From Rhinopomastus cyanomelas (Eukaryota > Chordata > Aves > Bucerotiformes > Rhinopomastidae), in assembly GCA_013400115.1 (NCBI GenBank), contig VXBP01003400.1, forward strand, positions 27,388 to 91,387: a stretch of DNA of 64,000 nucleotides, written 5' to 3'. Every line of letters starts with the position of its first letter. Position 1 is the stretch's first letter. Below the pieces are notes generated by a model. That model saw nothing but the letters and a program-made list of their open reading frames with translations, was not told the DNA's origin and ran no database searches. Shown one piece after another: positions 60,845 to 64,000 of this stretch. Both the position numbers and the translations under genes were made by a program.

Positions 60845-61130
60845 GATATTGAAAGGTTTTGAGGACGAGAATTAGGAGTAGCAGAGGTCACTTGCTTGTT
60901 GAGCCTGGAGAAGAAAAGTCTGAGGGGTGAGCTTATCACAGTCTACAACTTCTTCTAGAGGATCAGCAAGGGGGAAGGGCTGATCACCTCTCACAATACC
61001 AACAGGCCAGAAGGAAGTGAGATTAAGCTTCATCAGGAAAAGTTCAGATTGCACATTAGGAAAGGTTCCTCACTGCAAGGGTTGTCAGTCACTGGAACAG
61101 TCTTCCGAGAGAAGCAGTCTCTCGGAACCT
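60845..61130 (+). repeat. CR1 fragment, coding end and 3' untranslated region
   Basis: LLSLEKKSLRGELITVYNFF (near 60895-60955) then CTTCATCAGGAAAAGTTCAG and TCACTGGAACAGTCTTCCGA. Tail lost. It lies about 300 bp before the GC-donor TMC2 exon. Confidence 0.9.
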
Positions 61131-61431
61131 GACAGTTCCAAGAATGAAAAAAAATTTCCAAAATTAAAAAAAGATCTCATATGCATATATATCATATATG
61201 TAAATATATATAATATACATTTTCAGCAAATTACAACTGACTTTTCTTTCCTTTCTTAATTTGTGAAGACATCTTGTGATTCCTATCTGGATTTTGTTTT
61301 TTGTTAAAGAAAAAAACAAAAGTAGCAATGGAAATACGAGCCCCACTCAAATCAATAATAACAGAATTACTTGCCTCTAACATTTCACTCTAATTATTTT
61401 TTTTGTTTGTTTTTTGTTTTTTTCCTCTCAG

Positions 61432-61611
61432 GTGAACATGGTTATGTCACTTTTAGGAATGTTCTGTCCAACTTTATTTGACGTAATCAGTTCTCTGGAA
61501 AACTACCACCCTCGAATAGCTCTGAGATGGCAACTGGGGCGAATCTTTGCTCTTTTTCTTGGCAATCTCTACACATTCATTATTGCCCTAATGGATGAAA
61601 TAAATCTCAAG
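61432..61611 (+). CDS. TMC2: TMC2 exon (membrane segment 4; GC splice donor)
   Basis: This 180-bp exon is exactly 60 codons. It follows a very long pyrimidine tract ending CCTCTCAG. It reads VNMVMSLLGMFCPTLFDVIS, then SLENYHPRIALRWQLGRIFA and LFLGNLYTFIIALMDEINLK. LENYHPR and WQLGRIFALFLGNLYTF are TMC2-type residues (TMC1 has LEDYHPL and WLLGRIFALLLGNLYVF), while NMVMSLLGMFCPTLFD is TMC1-like. Membrane segment 4 is in the GRIFALFLG to IALM stretch. The frame requires the exon to end at AAG 61611, so the donor is AAG|GCAAGC: GC instead of GT, with an otherwise strong consensus. Confidence 0.96.
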
Positions 61612-61613
61612 GC
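61612..61613 (+). promoter_or_regulatory. Non-canonical GC splice donor (GC-AG intron)
   Basis: AAG|GCAAGC at the end of the membrane segment 4 exon. The exon and the next one join in phase 0 as INLK-LEEEK, matching TMC1/TMC2, so the intron 61612-61828 must start with GC. The rest of the donor is strong, as is usual for GC donors. Confidence 0.93.
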
Positions 61614-61828
61614 AAGCTATTTACTTCTCTTCATTGTTTTTTTTTTTAATACATAGCTGTGCAAGGATGAGGGTTCCCAGCCAGCTACAAATATAAGGAA
61701 AGACAGTCTTTTCTTTCAGTAGCGTCAAGCATGTCTCTGCTTGAGCTAGCATCAGAAGTCTTGCAGCAGAAGAGGTTCAGAGTTGTTCACAATTAATATT
61801 GTGGTCTTTCTCCCATTTTATTTCTTAG

Positions 61829-61981
61829 TTGGAAGAGGAAAAGATTGTCAAGTATAATATGACAATATGGGAAGCCAGTCTGTACAATGGTACAATTCCA
61901 GAAAATTCTACTGCTCCTCCAATACAGGTAGACCCTGCAGATGTTCCCAGAGGGCCATGCTGGGAAACCATGGTAGGACAG
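61829..61981 (+). CDS. TMC2: TMC2 exon (extracellular loop and start of TMC signature)
   Basis: This 153-bp exon is 51 codons, in phase 0, from acceptor TTTCTTAG to donor CAG|GTAATG. It encodes LEEEKIVKYNMTIWEASLYN, then GTIPENSTAPPIQ and VDPADVPRGPCWETMVGQ. Three N-glycosylation sequons (NMT, NGT, NST) mark it as extracellular loop. DPADVPRGxCWETxVG is the start of the family signature CWETxVGQE. It is the last exon found: the following 2 kb are intron and repeats, so the pore-forming C-terminal segments lie beyond the window. The intron before it is only 217 bp. Confidence 0.97.
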
Positions 61982-62349
61982 GTAATGTAACTCCTTTAAT
62001 CTGATATGTTGAAATAGATGTAATCTGTTACAAAATATGTTATCTAAATCCTCTTTATATCTGTTAATAAGTTGGAAAAATGTGAGAAAAAGTGGATATA
62101 GGGTTTTTTCCTGGGCTAAAAGATCCTCAGAAAAAAAATATTTCACTTTCTCTGGTTGTGGTCTATTATTAAATATTTTCTCTGATATTTGACAACATTG
62201 AAAGCATTTATCTTTCCTCCTCTTATTTTCACTATTCTCTTTTCCTCACGCTATCTTTTTCTCTTACCACCAGTTTAACAATTTTGAAAACTTGCATTTG
62301 TCACATCATCAAGTAAGTATGGAAACTCTGATCAGAATTTTGATCACCA
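61982..62349. other. TMC2 intron after the last exon found
   Basis: A/T-rich, no exon recognised; the next conserved TMC exon (starting EF/EL after VGQ) is not in the window. Confidence 0.6.
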
Positions 62350-62579
62350 TTGAATCGTAGAATCGTAGAATCATAGAATCATTAAGGATTGGAAGGGACC
62401 TCCAAATATCATCTAGTCTAATCCCCCTGACATAGCAGGATCACATAGATGAAGTTGCTCAGGAACAACCACATGGGTTTTAAACTTCTCCAGAGAAAGA
62501 GGCTCCACAACCTCCCTGGGCAGCCCTGTTCCAGTGCTCCGTCACCCTCACTGTGAAGAAGTTCATTCTTGTATTTATA
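62350..62579 (-). repeat. CR1 3' end, cut by an LTR-like insert
   Basis: Tail repeats ATCGTAGAATCGTAGAATCA, then GGATTGGAAGGGACCTCCAA and the 3' untranslated region up to GTATTTATAT, where CR1 similarity stops abruptly. Confidence 0.94.
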
Positions 62580-62961
62580 TGGTCCTGGCTGCAATGTGAG
62601 GATCAAGGGATGACACGTACAGACTAATGTAGTCTTAGTGAAGCCCTTTATTACTAACAAAGCATATATTTTTATACCTTATTGTTATGATCTCACTCTC
62701 AAGCATCTACTATGATTGGTTTCAGACCATTAACCACACAATAGCCACCCACTCTAAAAGCAATACGATTGGTTTCTTCATATCTGTCTTCTCCTCCCAT
62801 AGCTCAGTCTTAGCTCAGTCTTTCTCATCCCGATTTTACCAGTTATTCTCCGCTTTGGTTGCCAGTTTCTCCTTGTTTATCAGCATAAAGATGTCTTTCA
62901 GTCCCTTGTTCAGTGTCCTTCAGCTACTCACAATGCCTTCTATTCAGACTCTTGTCAGCAA
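62580..62961 (-). mobile_element. Short LTR-like element, minus strand
   Basis: On the minus strand it ends TTGCAGCCAGGACCA and carries AATAAAGGGCTTCACTAAGA about 50-70 bp before that end, as the R-U5 part of an LTR would. The start is either TGACAAGAG or TGCTGACAAG near 62958. About 380 bp, a size seen for small avian retroviral LTRs. It lies between two CR1 parts. Family not identified. Confidence 0.6.
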
Positions 62962-62962
62962 N

Positions 62963-64000
62963 GGCCTATCCAGGTCTGGCTGAATGGCAGCACAGTCTCC
63001 TGGGGTATCAGCCACACCACCCAGCTTTGTGTCATCAGCAAACTTGCTGACAATGCACTCTAATCCCTTATCCAAGTCATTAATTAATAGATTCAATAGG
63101 ACTTGTCCCAGCACATACCCTTGAGGAACTCAACTAGATACAGGCCTCCAACTACACTCTGTCCCATTCACCACCACTCTCTGGCTTCTGTTCTGCAGCC
63201 AGTTCATCATCTAGCTCACTACCCGATCATCTAGACCACACTGCCACAGCTTGACTGCAAGTCAAGATAGACCACATCCACTGCTCTGTCATCATCTATC
63301 CCCCTGGTTATGCCCTCATAAAAGGCTAATAGGTTGGTCAATCGTGATTTCCCTTTGATTAAGCCTTGCTGACTGTCCCTAATGACCCTCATGTCCTTGA
63401 TGTGCCTGGAGACAGCCTACAGAACATATTGTTCCATCACCTTTCCTGGGATGGAGGTGAGGCTGTTTGGTCTATAGTTACCTGGATCCTCCTTCCTTTC
63501 CTTGTTGATGATTGGAGTGACGTTTTCTATCCCATAGTCTCTAGGTAACTCTCCTGATCTCCATGACTTAGAAAAGATGATGGAGAGTGGCTTAGCAATG
63601 ACTTCCACCATCACCCTTAGTATGCACTGGTGCATCCCATCTGGGCCCATGGATTTGTGTACATCCAGCTTGTTCAACTTATCCCTAATCCAATCCTCAT
63701 CAACCAAGGCAGGCTCCTCTTTTACCTCAAATTCCTCTGGAGTCTCAGCAGTTTGGGGCTTGATATCAAGACAGCCCCCAGAAGTACAGACAGAGGCAAA
63801 GAAGGTGTACAGTATCTCTGCTTTCTCTGCATCTTCTGTTTCCAGGGAACCCACCTCATTCAGCAAGGGGCCTGCATTGCCTCTAGTTTTAGTTTTACCT
63901 GAAAAGTATTTGAAGAAGGCCTTTTTGTTGCCTTTGACCACTCTTGCAAGGTTGAATACCAAGGTGGTCTTGGCTTTTCTAGTTGCATCCTTACATTCTC
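62963..64000 (-). repeat. CR1 LINE, linker and reverse transcriptase, well preserved
   Basis: Cut by the right window edge. A 181-codon minus frame (63962-63417) contains NLARVVKGNKKAFFKYFSGK, KSMGPDGMHQCILRVMVEVI and KERKEDPGNYRPNSLTSIPG. Further on come a motif A stretch (near 63290-63260), a VPQGYVLGQVL-like piece (near 63130-63100) and FADDTKLGG in the 63050-63020 region. The 3' part is missing where the LTR-like element begins. Confidence 0.95.

Noticed and set aside
55355..61981. Assignment of the gene to TMC1
   Set aside because: Some exons look TMC1-like, but ITTSFK, EENIHLTRFLRVLANF, LENYHPR, WQLGRIFALFLG, HFGSSVASYFIF and the long basic N-terminus all fit TMC2. Avian TMC1 would be expected to be much closer to mammalian TMC1.
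1..64000. CRISPR array, operon, phage or plasmid features
   Set aside because: The spliced vertebrate gene, CR1 elements and LTRs show animal nuclear DNA; no regularly spaced short repeats were seen.

Overview
This window is vertebrate nuclear DNA, almost certainly from a bird. Two things show this. First, about 30 fragments of CR1 non-LTR retrotransposons lie on both strands, many ending in the short avian tail with GATTCTATG-type repeats; by my hand-drawn boundaries they cover about 20 kb, a third of the window. Second, there are solo LTRs of avian endogenous retrovirus type. CR1 load this high is unusual for birds and points to a CR1-rich lineage such as woodpeckers and relatives; that lineage call is inference. 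No bacterial-style operon, CRISPR array, rRNA or tRNA was seen. Three N-runs (9890-10438, 24556-24877, 39259-39345) and single Ns mark it as a draft assembly.

The one host gene is on the + strand from 27188 to beyond 61981. I found twelve coding exons whose splice phases agree and which together encode 590 codons plus a split first codon. They encode the N-terminal half of a transmembrane channel-like protein, best assigned to TMC2, a pore-forming subunit of the hair-cell mechanotransduction channel. The exons give an Arg/Gly-rich then Lys/Glu-rich cytosolic N-terminus, the conserved pre-membrane block, membrane segments 1 to 4, and a glycosylated extracellular loop. The last exon ends inside the family signature CWETMVGQ. 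The initiator exon and promoter were not found, and the C-terminal exons lie past the right edge. Two splice sites are odd: a GC donor at 61612 and a weak GTTCGT donor at 56126.

Layout. 1-11960: dense CR1, including the longest coding remnant (a 357-codon frame at 7785-8858) running into an assembly gap. 11960-27187: mostly unique non-coding DNA with scattered CR1 pieces. 27188-61981: the TMC2 exons, separated by introns of 128 bp to 8.6 kb that hold most of the remaining CR1 copies, two solo LTRs (43523-44645 and 53671-54353, the latter with a CR1 nested inside) and A/T-rich unique sequence. 61982-64000: an intron with a short LTR lying between two parts of a CR1. One ancient MIR-like SINE lies at 4695-4835.

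CR1 and LTR boundaries are by eye, accurate to perhaps 10-40 bp. Exon boundaries are set by splice sites and frame and should be exact or nearly so.
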